Below are positions 34,393-44,627 of a stretch of 64,000 nucleotides of DNA, piece after piece. The notes beneath the pieces are model-generated. The model had not been told where the DNA came from. It was given only the letters and a program-made list of their open reading frames with translations, and made no database searches. The translations under genes were made by a program, and so were the position numbers. The stretch's first letter is position 1, and each line of letters begins with the position of its first letter. Origin of the DNA: an uncultured Bacteroidota bacterium (GTDB lineage Bacteria > Bacteroidota > Bacteroidia > Chitinophagales > Chitinophagaceae); contig CAIJXT010000033.1 of assembly GCA_903824665.1 (NCBI GenBank), positions 110,061-174,060 on the forward strand, given 5' to 3'.

Positions 34393-36315
34393 ATGTGTGG
34401 TATTCTTACGATAGTTAATTCAGGTACAGGCAGCAGTGCCGCAGATCTGATGGCGGCTTGCAGCATCATCCGGCATCGTGGCCCTGATGACGAGGGCTTG
34501 CTGACGTGGTCTCCCGGAGATGATCCGGTTATCTGGTCAGGTGCCGATACAGCAACATCTACACAACAACATTGGGGTTACAAAACACTCACTCCCGGGC
34601 TCAGGTTCAAGGTGGGTATGGGGCACCGCCGGTTGTCTATTCTGGATCTGTCGCCGAGTGGGCACCAGCCTATGCGCTATCAGCCCGCCGGGCTGGCCAT
34701 CACATTCAACGGAGAAGTATATAACTACCTCGAGATCAAGGCCGAATTAGAAACACTGGGTCATAAATTTGAAACCAGATCGGATACCGAGGTAATACTG
34801 CACGCATGGGCACAATGGGGCCCTGCCTGTTTGCAGCGGTTCAACGGTATGTTTGCAATGGTGATACTCGATCACAAAAAGCAGGAGCTCTACGCAATAC
34901 GCGACCGTTTTGGGGTGAAGCCGTTGTATTATTACCAGCACAACGGATCGCTATACCTTGCATCAGAGATAAAACAGATACGTACAGCGCCGGGTTACAG
35001 CCTGTCGCTCAATGAGTTATCGGCACGGCAGTTTCTTGCTGCCGGTGCCGTAGACCATACCGATGCCACCTTTGACACCCGGATCAAACATTTACCTCAG
35101 GGTCACTACCTGCACATGAATCTCAAGGCAGACAAGCCCGAATTCACGGTGCACCAATGGTACACGCTGAAGCCGGTGAAGTCGACCGGCAGCTACGAAG
35201 ATGCTGCCGAAAGGCTGAAAGAATTGCTCATCGATGCGGTGAACATTCGGCTGCGGTCGGATGTACCGGTGGGCTCGTGCCTTTCGGGTGGCCTCGATTC
35301 ATCCAGTATCGTGTGTATTGTTGCCAATCTCCTCAGGCAGAGGGGCGAAACAGCAGGACAGGAAACGGTTACTGCCTGCTTTGAAAACGCCAGATATGAC
35401 GAGTGGAATTTTGCGCAGGAAGTCATTCGCACTACCAGTTCCCGCTCACACCGCACATTCCCTTCCTTCGAACGATTGCTCGAAGCCGTAGACCGGAATG
35501 CCTGGCACCAGGACGAGCCGACTGGCAGCACATCGCAGTACAGCCAATGGGAGGTTTTCAAAGCCAGCCATGATGCCGGCCTGAAGGTTATGGTAGACGG
35601 TCAGGGTGCCGACGAGCAGCTTGCAGGCTATGGCGGTAACGATATTCCATTTTACTCAGGACTTATCCGCCGTGCAAAATTCCTTGCAGTGCTGGATGAG
35701 GCGATACATTATAAAAAACAAAACAACCGTTGGCCAGTGGGATTCGTGCTCAATGCTCTGAAACTCAACGCCCGTATGGATATTGCCATTCCGATGGCCG
35801 AATGGCTGGTACCACACCAACCATCTGTTATCTACGACAAACCAGCGCACACACTCAAGGAAAACCTGATGCGCCAGCTCTATCAGGAGCCCCTGCCGGC
35901 ACTGCTGCGATACGAAGACCGCAACTCTATGGCATGGAGCATAGAATCCCGTACCCCCTTTATGGATTACCGTCTTGTAGAGTTCACTATGGGCCTGCCA
36001 GAGCGGTTTGTATATAAGCGTGGTACACGCAAAACCATTCTGCGTACGGCCATGAAAGACATCCTACCTCCCGCCATATCCGGCCGCAAAGACAAAATGG
36101 GCTTTGTGACACCTGAAGAGGTTTGGCTGAAGAACGAAGGCCGTAAATGGTTTATGGATGGCATAGAAAAAACCTGCGCTCAGTTTGGAGGGCATCTGAT
36201 CGATAAAACAGCCACCATGAATTACGTGAAAGAAATTGCTGAAGGAAAACGGCAATTCTCCTTCATGCCATGGCGGGTACTAAGTCTGGGCAAGTGGTAT
36301 GATATGGTAAAATAA
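34393..36315 (+). CDS. asnB: Asparagine synthase (glutamine-hydrolysing)
   Basis: 640 residues. Residues 2-215 are a class-II glutaminase with nucleophile Cys2 (MCGIL), IIRHRGPDDEG and ITFNGEVYNY. The synthetase half has the PP-loop CLSGGLDSSSI near residue 297 and DGQGADEQLAGYG. Full-length and intact. It may make free asparagine or, since it sits beside glycan genes, amidate a surface-sugar precursor as some AsnB paralogues do; that is inference from context. Confidence 0.93.
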   Translation: MCGILTIVNSGTGSSAADLMAACSIIRHRGPDDEGLLTWSPGDDPVIWSGADTATSTQQHWGYKTLTPGLRFKVGMGHRRLSILDLSPSGHQPMRYQPAGLAITFNGEVYNYLEIKAELETLGHKFETRSDTEVILHAWAQWGPACLQRFNGMFAMVILDHKKQELYAIRDRFGVKPLYYYQHNGSLYLASEIKQIRTAPGYSLSLNELSARQFLAAGAVDHTDATFDTRIKHLPQGHYLHMNLKADKPEFTVHQWYTLKPVKSTGSYEDAAERLKELLIDAVNIRLRSDVPVGSCLSGGLDSSSIVCIVANLLRQRGETAGQETVTACFENARYDEWNFAQEVIRTTSSRSHRTFPSFERLLEAVDRNAWHQDEPTGSTSQYSQWEVFKASHDAGLKVMVDGQGADEQLAGYGGNDIPFYSGLIRRAKFLAVLDEAIHYKKQNNRWPVGFVLNALKLNARMDIAIPMAEWLVPHQPSVIYDKPAHTLKENLMRQLYQEPLPALLRYEDRNSMAWSIESRTPFMDYRLVEFTMGLPERFVYKRGTRKTILRTAMKDILPPAISGRKDKMGFVTPEEVWLKNEGRKWFMDGIEKTCAQFGGHLIDKTATMNYVKEIAEGKRQFSFMPWRVLSLGKWYDMVK

Positions 36316-36441
36316 CACCTGTGTGTTATTTTTATGCTGTTTTGGGGGTTGTCGCGCCGTTTGGCCGCGTGGCTGTTTGCGTTTTGAATATTGTCAGAAT
36401 TTTCACTATCTTGCTATCTGCGAATATAAATTTACCTTTTT

Positions 36442-39400
36442 ATGAAAAAATTGTTACGCTTTTTGTCATTGTCATTACTTGTGGTGGCACTCAAAATGCA
36501 ATGTGCTCAGGCGCAGATCGTGGTGTATACCAACGACTTTACAGGTCCTGATGGCTTCCCCCCAGCCGGTTTTGCGTTATTATCCGGCAATACTGATTTT
36601 TCTCCGGGCAGTAATGCATCCGTTCAAATGGGTGGCGTTGTAGGTTCTGTAGCGCTCACATCAAATGAGCTGAGCACCTGGGTGTCTGTAGAACCTATTG
36701 TGGGCATTACCAACAAAGGTTACGCATTGGCATCATCTCCCATATCGGCATACATTGCGCCGTTCAACCCGATTCTTACATCCAACACTTACATTATTGG
36801 CTGGAACTTTAATATCCGTACCAGCCTCCCTGCAACCGGCTTTGGTACAGGCTTCGACAATGCTGCGGTGATACTGGCTTGTACAGATCCCAACACACGC
36901 AGTGCAGGTAATGGTTATGCAGTAACATTTGATCCCACTTCTCCTACCGATCTGCAAATCATCCGGTATACAGGAGGCCTTACTGGTACGATCACACCCA
37001 TTGTAACATCAACAGTATCTCTTGGTGCCGGCACCGACTATGCAAGCGTAGGCGTGCGGTACGATCCTGATTTGGATAAGTGGTCCCTGTTTGTCCGTGA
37101 CGATGGTTCGGCAGGTTTTGCTGATCCCGGCACTGGTATCTTATCACTTGGCGGCGAGGCAGTAGATGCTACTTATACCTCGGCCACAATGACGTCTTTC
37201 GGGTTTTATGGCAACTATTCTGTTGCTTACACCGGCCTCGGACCGGATGTGGAAAACGGCTATTATGACAGCTACGAGGTGACCCTCTATTGTGGCAGCA
37301 TCACCGGAGAGTCTATCATCTGTATTGGCTCTACAACGGGGCTCACTCACCCGCTTGCGGGTGGCACGTGGTCCAGCTCTAATACTGCTATTGCAACGGT
37401 CGATGCATCCGGACTCGTTACGGGTATCAGTGCCGGCGACGTAGACATTACCTACACGATAGGTACCTGCACACTTGTATTGAGTATGACCGTTCTGTCA
37501 ACCATTGGGCCTGCTCCTATTACGGGCACGGCCAGCATCTGTATCGGCGGCACTACCACTTTAAGCGCAGTGCCACCACCAGTGGGTACATGGAGCAGCA
37601 GCGCAGCGGCAACAGCATCTGTTGACGCTGCTGGTGTGGTAACCGGTATCGTTGCAGGCACTGCAATCATCAGCTACGCCATTCCTTCTGGCTGCAACTC
37701 CAGGCTCACCGTTACTGTAAATCCTGACCCAACGGCCATTACAGGAACACTGAGCGTATGTGAGGGTGCTACACAAACACTGAGCAGCACACCTGCTGGT
37801 GGTACGTGGAGCTCAGGCACCGCATCTGTAGCTACTATCAATGCCTCTACGGGTGTTGTTTCAGGCCTTACTACCGGTACATCTACAATTATTTACACAT
37901 CGGCTGCAGGATGTACCACGTCGGCTGTGGTTACAGTTAACACTGCCCCCACAGCGATCACAGCCTCAGGCTCACTTACTGTTTGCGTTGGCAACACACT
38001 TGCCCTGGGCAGTACCCCGGCAGGTGGTGTGTGGTCGGCAGCCGCTACCGGTGCGGTTTCTATAGACGCAGCCGGCGTTGTAACCGGACTTGTGGCAGGT
38101 ACCAATGTGGTATCGTACACAGCCATAGGCTGTTATCGTACCGGTATCGTTACTGTCAATCCCGCTGTAGCAGCAATTACCGGATCGGCTACTACCTGTA
38201 TCGGCCGCAATACGCCTTTGGCTAATAGTGTTTCGGGTGGCACGTGGAGCAGCAGCACACCTGCTGTGGGCACTATCAGCACCGTGGGTCAGGTAACCGG
38301 ACTTACTGCCGGTACTACTACCATCACCTACACAGTCAGTGCCGGATGCGCCGCAACACTTGTCGTTACTGTCAATACGCCTCCAGGAGCCATCACCGGT
38401 AATGCTGCAGTATGCCTTGGTGCCACCAGTGCCCTGGCCAGTGCGCCGCTTGCAGGCACATGGTCCAGCAGCAACACACCTGTTGCCACTATCAGTGCAG
38501 CTGGTGTGGTAGGCGGTGTTGCTACGGGCACATCGGTTATCAGCTATATCACTCCCGATGGCTGCAATGCCACACGGATAGTTACTGTCAATCCACTGCC
38601 CGGCGCTATCACAGGCACAGCAGTAGTTTGTGTACTCGAAAATATTACGCCGGCTGCAACACCTGCCGGCGGCACCTGGAGCAGCAGCAATATCACCATC
38701 GGTACGGTGAATACCGGCTCGGGCACTGTTACCGGCATTGCAGGTGGCACATTCACGCTTACCTACACGCGCCTGGGTTGCAACAGCACCCGCACGATCA
38801 CGGTAAATGCCCTGCCTTCCACTTTTACTCCTGCCGGTCCCACTACAGTGTGCGTAGGGCTTACCACTACACTCAACAGTACACCCACGCCGGGTACATG
38901 GTCCAGCAGCAATACAACTGTAGCATCCGTAGTTACAGGTACGGGTGTAGTTACTGGTAATGTTGCCGGTACAGCTCTCATCAGCTACACTGCAAACGTG
39001 ACGGGATGTGTACGTACCCGCACAATTACGGTCAATGCACTGCCTGCCGCTATCGGTGGCACTACCTCTATCTGCCCGGGATCAAGTGCAACATTGACCA
39101 ACACCTCTACTCCCGGAACATGGAGCAGCAGTGACCCCGGCATTGCCACCATCAACACCGGTACCGGTGTGCTGGGTGGTGTAGTTGCAGGAACATCTAC
39201 AGTTACTTATACACAGAACACTGGTTGTATCCGTACTACAGTTGTTTCTGTGTCTGCAGCACCACCTGCAATCATCACACCTATCGGCGATACCAACCTC
39301 TGTCCCGGAGGATTTGTAACACTTACATCAAGCACATCTCCCGGCGTAACCTACGAGTGGTTTAACAGCGGCGTGCTGATACCGGGTGCTGCAACCCCTA

Positions 39401-40932
39401 CGTACATCGCAAATGCGTCGGGCGCATATCAGGTAAGGGTGAATGTTGCTGTTGGCTGTTCATCATTGTCGATACCGGTAATCGTATCGGTAAACCCGGC
39501 AACGGCTACCATCACCGTACCCGGCGGAACTACATCAACCTGCTCAGGAACGCCCATAATACTCAATGCAAATCCCGGTGCCGGACTTACTTACCAGTGG
39601 GAGCTGGGCGGGTCACCCATAGCATTGGCCACTGCAGCTACTTACAATGCTGCACTTGGCGGCATCTATACTGTTCGCGTTACCAATGCTTTTGGCTGCT
39701 GGGCAGTATCTGCACCAGAATCAATAGTTGTTAACCCTACCCCATCCAATGTGGTTACCGCTTCAGGCCCGCTTACCTTCTGCAACGGTAGCAGTGTTAC
39801 ACTGTCGGCTGTTGCCGGGTACACTTACCAGTGGTACAACAGTCTTGGTGCAATAGCAGGAGCCGTTGGCGCCACTTATACAGCCACAACCCCTGAGGAC
39901 TACTATGTAGAAGTAACAGGTACCGGAGCCTGTACGGGCACATCGGCCATAAGCACTGTAGTGGTTAATCCGCTGCCAGATGTATCTATCACACCGGGCG
40001 GCACTCGTGTATTCTGTGCAGGTGGCAATGTATTGCTCGATGCGGCACCCGGTTATGGATACCAATGGTACCGCAACGGTATCGCTATTACCGGCGCCAA
40101 TGCCCAAAGCTATCTGGCATTTGCCGCAGGCGGATACCGGGTAGAGGTTACAGACCTCGGCACCGGATGTACAGACATGACACATGCCGACACCGTTGTT
40201 ACCGTGATATCATCACCTACTTCTTTGCCGCTTACTCCATCTAAATTCTGCTGGGGTGGTAGCTCGCTGTTGTCTACGAGCGTATCGGGTCTTGGCAGTG
40301 CACTTAGCTACCAATGGTTTTTTAATGGTGTTGCCATACCAGGCGCCGTAGGGTCTTCCTACAGCGCGGGTGTGAGTGGCAACTACCATTGCCGCATATC
40401 GGTACCGGGAAGTTGTACGATCACTACCAACACAGTGCCTGTTACAGAAGTTCCGCTGCCCGATCCGCCAATAACTTTTAATGGCACAATATTCCAGACA
40501 GGAAACTATTATGTAGCCTACCAATGGTACAAAAATCTGGTACTGATTCCCGGCGCTACATCCAACACTACTCCTGCCACCAGCGATGGCAATTACAAAG
40601 TTGCTGTTACTGATACCAATGGCTGCCAATCCGTATCTTCGGTATATGTGCTTACCGGCTGGAAGGGTGGTTCTCCAACAACAGGTGTAACCAGCGTGAA
40701 CAGCACCGATATCAGTATTTTCCCCAACCCGGCAAAGCTGACTGTAAATGTGGTTTGTACCGCACAGATCCGCACGGTGATAAGCGGTATAGATGGCAGA
40801 TCACTGATCGATGTTCAGAATGAGCACACCATAGACATCAGCAATCTGGCAGATGGCATGTACATTATCACTGTTTATGGTGCAGACAATGCGTTGCTGA
40901 AAACACAAAAACTGATAAAGCAGGCTGAATAA
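36442..40932 (+). CDS. Giant secreted Ig-repeat protein with T9SS sorting tail (1,496 aa)
   Basis: Signal peptide at 1-25 (LLRFLSLSLLVVALKMQCAQAQ region). Residues about 26-285 are a jelly-roll or lectin-like head (VVYTNDFTGPDGFPPAGF) ending in a cysteine-bearing linker. Nine BIG2-like repeats of about 72 residues follow, each with C(I/V)G near the start, GTWSSS in the middle, VVTGxxAGTxxISYT and TVTVN at the end. Six divergent Ig/PKD-like repeats come next (TYQWxxxGxxI, YxVxVT). The last 75 residues (DISIFPNPAKLTVNV, ADGMYIITVYG) are a type A T9SS sorting domain. Probably a surface adhesin or secreted matrix protein. Monocistronic, with its own terminator. Confidence 0.9.
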   Translation: MKKLLRFLSLSLLVVALKMQCAQAQIVVYTNDFTGPDGFPPAGFALLSGNTDFSPGSNASVQMGGVVGSVALTSNELSTWVSVEPIVGITNKGYALASSPISAYIAPFNPILTSNTYIIGWNFNIRTSLPATGFGTGFDNAAVILACTDPNTRSAGNGYAVTFDPTSPTDLQIIRYTGGLTGTITPIVTSTVSLGAGTDYASVGVRYDPDLDKWSLFVRDDGSAGFADPGTGILSLGGEAVDATYTSATMTSFGFYGNYSVAYTGLGPDVENGYYDSYEVTLYCGSITGESIICIGSTTGLTHPLAGGTWSSSNTAIATVDASGLVTGISAGDVDITYTIGTCTLVLSMTVLSTIGPAPITGTASICIGGTTTLSAVPPPVGTWSSSAAATASVDAAGVVTGIVAGTAIISYAIPSGCNSRLTVTVNPDPTAITGTLSVCEGATQTLSSTPAGGTWSSGTASVATINASTGVVSGLTTGTSTIIYTSAAGCTTSAVVTVNTAPTAITASGSLTVCVGNTLALGSTPAGGVWSAAATGAVSIDAAGVVTGLVAGTNVVSYTAIGCYRTGIVTVNPAVAAITGSATTCIGRNTPLANSVSGGTWSSSTPAVGTISTVGQVTGLTAGTTTITYTVSAGCAATLVVTVNTPPGAITGNAAVCLGATSALASAPLAGTWSSSNTPVATISAAGVVGGVATGTSVISYITPDGCNATRIVTVNPLPGAITGTAVVCVLENITPAATPAGGTWSSSNITIGTVNTGSGTVTGIAGGTFTLTYTRLGCNSTRTITVNALPSTFTPAGPTTVCVGLTTTLNSTPTPGTWSSSNTTVASVVTGTGVVTGNVAGTALISYTANVTGCVRTRTITVNALPAAIGGTTSICPGSSATLTNTSTPGTWSSSDPGIATINTGTGVLGGVVAGTSTVTYTQNTGCIRTTVVSVSAAPPAIITPIGDTNLCPGGFVTLTSSTSPGVTYEWFNSGVLIPGAATPTYIANASGAYQVRVNVAVGCSSLSIPVIVSVNPATATITVPGGTTSTCSGTPIILNANPGAGLTYQWELGGSPIALATAATYNAALGGIYTVRVTNAFGCWAVSAPESIVVNPTPSNVVTASGPLTFCNGSSVTLSAVAGYTYQWYNSLGAIAGAVGATYTATTPEDYYVEVTGTGACTGTSAISTVVVNPLPDVSITPGGTRVFCAGGNVLLDAAPGYGYQWYRNGIAITGANAQSYLAFAAGGYRVEVTDLGTGCTDMTHADTVVTVISSPTSLPLTPSKFCWGGSSLLSTSVSGLGSALSYQWFFNGVAIPGAVGSSYSAGVSGNYHCRISVPGSCTITTNTVPVTEVPLPDPPITFNGTIFQTGNYYVAYQWYKNLVLIPGATSNTTPATSDGNYKVAVTDTNGCQSVSSVYVLTGWKGGSPTTGVTSVNSTDISIFPNPAKLTVNVVCTAQIRTVISGIDGRSLIDVQNEHTIDISNLADGMYIITVYGADNALLKTQKLIKQAE
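37299..39270 (+). repeat. Nine tandem BIG2-like coding repeats (about 216 bp each)
   Basis: Units begin ITGxxxxCxG and contain GTWSSS about 20 residues in. They are clearly homologous but diverged (roughly half the positions vary), so they are old duplications. The Cys in each start and the GC before the final strand give two cysteines per unit, suggesting a disulfide in each domain. Confidence 0.85.
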
Positions 40933-40957
40933 TAGCAGCAGCGTAAAGGATAAATGG

Positions 40958-40986
40958 CGAAGGCTGCTCTCCACGGGCAGCCTTCG
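40958..40986 (+). terminator. Terminator of the giant T9SS gene
   Basis: A perfect 10-bp stem CGAAGGCTGC / GCAGCCTTCG with a 9-base loop, followed by TTTGTTTT. Confidence 0.85.
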
Positions 40987-41064
40987 TTTGTTTTAAGGTA
41001 TTAATACCGGTAAATGCTTGTTCTTTGGTTGATGCGGGAAGTGCATTCAACCGTTTCAGACGGT

Positions 41065-44000
41065 TTATTTTATCCTCATTCCCTCCAGAAAACTCAATAC
41101 ATCTTTCATCTTACGCACACGGTCTACTACGAGCAGGAAATTTTTGCCTACCTGCTTCAGGCGGGCATTGATGGTACGGTTCTGTATGTAAGCAAGAATA
41201 TGATTGAATGTTGCCGACTCGAAGTAGGGCGAATCGGGATTGCTTACAAAGTACAATCGCATTTGTTCGTTCTTCAGTATCAGCTTCTCAAAACCCAGCT
41301 CGCAGGCTATCTGGCGGCTGCGTAATGTGGTAAACAGATCCTGTACCTGTGAGGGTATTGGCCCGAAACGATCCTGCAATTCTACTGCAAACCGCTCCAG
41401 CTCTTCGTCTGTTTCCAGATCGTCCAGCTGCGTATACAGTGACAGTCGTTCGGTAATATTGGCTACATAGGTGTCAGGTATCAGTATCTCCAGGTCTGTG
41501 TCTATTGTGCAGTCGCTTACAAAATCTTTCTTTCTTTCCAGTTCATCCTTAAACACATCTTTAAAATCCGACGTCTTCAGCTCGCGCATAGCCTCTGCCA
41601 GAATTTTCTGATACATCTCGAAACCTATTTCTGCAATAAAGCCGCTCTGCTCGCCACCCAGCAGGTTGCCGGCACCACGTATATCCAGGTCGCGCATGGA
41701 TATCTGGAAACCGCTGCCCAGTTCATTGAACTGCTCCAGCGTCTGCAGCCGCTTACGGCTATCGCCCGGCAACAGGCTCATAGGCGGTGCTACCAGGTAG
41801 CAGAAAGCCTTTTTGTTGCTGCGGCCTACACGCCCTCTGAGCTGGTGCAGATCGCTCAGACCAAACTGGTGGGCATTGTTGATGATAATGGTATTGGCAT
41901 TGGCAATATCCACGCCGCTTTCTACGATGTTGGTACAGCACAGCACATCATATTCACGCTGTATAAACTTATAAAGTGCTTCTTCCAGCTGATGGCCCTC
42001 CATTTGTCCGTGCGCCATACCTATACTCAGGTCGGGACACAGATTGCGCAGCAGTGCCGCCATTTCGGGCAGGCTCTGCACCCTATTGTGCACAAAGAAC
42101 ACCTGACCGCCGCGCTCTGTCTCATAGTACAGCGCATTGCGTATTGCATACTCGTCAAACACCAGTACCTCTGTATGTACAGGCTGCCGGTTGGGAGGTG
42201 GTGTATTGATCACGCTCAGGTCACGGGCATTCATCAGCGAGAACTGCAGTGTACGGGGTATTGGGGTTGCTGTCAGCGTCAGCGTATCTACATTCGCCTT
42301 CAGCTCTCTCAGTTTTTCTTTCGATCCTACACCAAACTTCTGTTCCTCATCTATAATGAGTATTCCCAGATCTTTGAACTTCGCATCCTTACCCAGCAAG
42401 GCGTGTGTGCCGATGATGATATCTACCTTACCTTCTTCAAGGCGCTTGAAGGTGTCTTTCTTTTCCTTGGCCGACTTGAACCTGTTGATGTAATCTACAG
42501 TGCATGGAAAGTCTTTCAGGCGTTCCTTGAACGTGTTGTAATGCTGAAATGCAAGGATAGTCGTAGGCACCAGTATAGCAGCCTGCTTGCTGTCGGCAAC
42601 GGCCTTGAATGCAGCACGAACAGCAATCTCTGTTTTACCAAAACCCACATCGCCGCACACCAGGCGATCCATAGGTGCCGGTGATTCCATATCCCGCTTT
42701 ACATCTGCAGTAGCCTTGCCCTGATCGGGTGTGTCCTCATAAAAAAACGAAGCTTCGAGTTCTGTCTGCAGGTAGCTGTCAGGCGAGAAGGCAAACCCTT
42801 CCGACGCTTTACGTTTGGCATACAGTTTTATGAGGTCTGCAGCTATATCCTTTACCTGCTTCTTGGTTTTGTTCTTTAGCTTCTGCCACGCATCGCTGCC
42901 CAGCTTGTTTACCCTGGGCACAGTGCCTTCCTTGCCGGTATACTTGCTGATCTTGTGCAGCGAGTTGATGTTGACATACAACACATCATTGTCGCGATAC
43001 AGAATCCTGATGGCCTCCTGCATATTGCCATTGACCTCTATTTTTTGTAAGCCACTATATACACCTACCCCGTGGTCTATGTGTGTCACAAAGTCGCCGG
43101 GCGTAAGCTCGCGCAGTGCACGCAGCGTCAGTGCCTTACCCTTGGAGTAGGCTTGCTTTACATTGTACTTGTGATACCGCTGAAAGATCTGATGATCTGT
43201 GTAGCAGATCACTTTCTTATCGTGGTCTATAAAACCCTTGCTGATGGGTACCGGAACGGCTACAAAGGTGATACCTGCATTGAGATCGTCAAATATGCTT
43301 CTCAGCCTTTCCAGTTGCTTGGGGTTCTCTGCAAAAATATAGGGAACATATTTTTCGGCCTGCCGCTTCTGCAGGTCGGTAATCAGCATATTGAACTGCC
43401 TGTTGAATACCGGCTGCTCTTCTGTGGCAAACAAAAAAGTGGCATCTACAGGGTCTCCCGTTATCTGCTCCAGCGAGTGATTGTACCATTCCAGCAGGTG
43501 GCGGCTACCGATTCTCGACGCCCAGGTACCATCTGTTTCAAAGTCAGCTCTTGATATTTCCTTGAGCCACTCCTCTTCATGGTCTATGGCCACAATGCCC
43601 ATCGACATTTTATCCGGCAGGTCAGCGGCCATTTTGGCGAGCCTGCCAATCGTAAAATTCAGATCCTTTGCCCATATCAGGGTGTTCTCGGGCAGGAAGT
43701 CGAGCAGCGATATCTTCTCCGTCGATTCAAATCTGGTTTCAATATTCGGCAATATAGATATCTGTAGCAGCTTTCGTTCAGACAACTGCGTTTCCGGGTT
43801 GAATATACGTATGCTGTCTACTTCAGTATCAAAAAGCTCTATGCGATACGGATGCTCATTGCCAAAAGAATAGATGTCCAGTATGCCCCCACGCATAGCA
43901 AACTGACCCGGTTCGTATACGAAGTCTTCACGCCTGAAGCCCAGTGTAACAAACCGTTCCAGCAGGGCATCAACATCCAGGTTTTCACTCACCTTTATGC

Positions 44001-44439
44001 TGATCATATTGTCTGCAAGCGACGAGGGATTGACCACCTTTTCAAACAATGCTTCGGGATAAGTGACCAACACTTTTTTGTGGGGTTTCTTACCCGTAAA
44101 TTTCGTCAATGCCTCTGTGCGCAGCATCACATGACTGCTGTTCAGCTCATTGAAGTTTCCGGTGCGCTTGAAAGAGTCGGGATAGAAACTGATGTCGAGC
44201 CCCTTGGTAAGATGTTCGATGTCGTTATGAAAGTACGCTGCCTCTTCGCGGTCATTGAGGATAAATACATGATTGGCGTCTGTGAGCTGCCACAATGCCG
44301 CTGCGATGAAATTGACAGATGATCCGCGAAGATTGTCGAGGTATACCCTGAGCTTATGTCCGGGCATTGCTATACCAGCCGCAATTTGTTTTATGCGGAT
44401 ATCATTCTGGTACAAACCCTGCAACACTTCAAGATTCAT
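41065..44439 (-). CDS. mfd: Transcription-repair coupling factor
   Basis: 1,124 residues from the ATG at 44439 (NLEVLQGLYQNDIRIKQ). It displaces RNA polymerase stalled at lesions and recruits UvrA. Order: UvrB-like N-terminus, RNAP-interacting CarD-like domain (LTPGDFVTHIDHGVGVYSGL), a DNA translocase with Walker A CGDVGFGKTE and DEEQ box IDEEQKFGV, second RecA lobe (NIVESGVDIANANTII, QLRGRVGRS), and the C-terminal TRCF domain. An upstream in-frame start at 44508 was rejected because a TACCTTTG box lies between. Confidence 0.96.
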   Translation of the reverse strand: MNLEVLQGLYQNDIRIKQIAAGIAMPGHKLRVYLDNLRGSSVNFIAAALWQLTDANHVFILNDREEAAYFHNDIEHLTKGLDISFYPDSFKRTGNFNELNSSHVMLRTEALTKFTGKKPHKKVLVTYPEALFEKVVNPSSLADNMISIKVSENLDVDALLERFVTLGFRREDFVYEPGQFAMRGGILDIYSFGNEHPYRIELFDTEVDSIRIFNPETQLSERKLLQISILPNIETRFESTEKISLLDFLPENTLIWAKDLNFTIGRLAKMAADLPDKMSMGIVAIDHEEEWLKEISRADFETDGTWASRIGSRHLLEWYNHSLEQITGDPVDATFLFATEEQPVFNRQFNMLITDLQKRQAEKYVPYIFAENPKQLERLRSIFDDLNAGITFVAVPVPISKGFIDHDKKVICYTDHQIFQRYHKYNVKQAYSKGKALTLRALRELTPGDFVTHIDHGVGVYSGLQKIEVNGNMQEAIRILYRDNDVLYVNINSLHKISKYTGKEGTVPRVNKLGSDAWQKLKNKTKKQVKDIAADLIKLYAKRKASEGFAFSPDSYLQTELEASFFYEDTPDQGKATADVKRDMESPAPMDRLVCGDVGFGKTEIAVRAAFKAVADSKQAAILVPTTILAFQHYNTFKERLKDFPCTVDYINRFKSAKEKKDTFKRLEEGKVDIIIGTHALLGKDAKFKDLGILIIDEEQKFGVGSKEKLRELKANVDTLTLTATPIPRTLQFSLMNARDLSVINTPPPNRQPVHTEVLVFDEYAIRNALYYETERGGQVFFVHNRVQSLPEMAALLRNLCPDLSIGMAHGQMEGHQLEEALYKFIQREYDVLCCTNIVESGVDIANANTIIINNAHQFGLSDLHQLRGRVGRSNKKAFCYLVAPPMSLLPGDSRKRLQTLEQFNELGSGFQISMRDLDIRGAGNLLGGEQSGFIAEIGFEMYQKILAEAMRELKTSDFKDVFKDELERKKDFVSDCTIDTDLEILIPDTYVANITERLSLYTQLDDLETDEELERFAVELQDRFGPIPSQVQDLFTTLRSRQIACELGFEKLILKNEQMRLYFVSNPDSPYFESATFNHILAYIQNRTINARLKQVGKNFLLVVDRVRKMKDVLSFLEGMRIK

Positions 44440-44446
44440 CGGGGCG

Positions 44447-44454
44447 CAAAGGTA
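44447..44454 (-). promoter_or_regulatory. -7 box of mfd
   Basis: TACCTTTG on the minus strand, 8 bases before the ATG at 44439; nearly leaderless. Confidence 0.5.
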
Positions 44455-44559
44455 GGGTAATTTGGTATGTGCGGGATTGACAAAAATCAGAAAAAACGCA
44501 CTGACCACCCTGCTGACGCCAGGCAGATCATGGCAACGGCAATTTGGGACAAAAAAAAA

Positions 44560-44591
44560 CTGCCTGTTGTTATAAAAATAACATCAGGCAG
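44560..44591 (-). terminator. Terminator of cphA
   Basis: A 14-bp stem with one mismatch (CTGCCTGTTGTTAT with ATAACATCAGGCAG) followed on the minus strand by nine T residues. Confidence 0.85.
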
Positions 44592-44627
44592 GTACAGGCG
44601 GTTTCCCGTCAGCGATAGCAAAATGCC

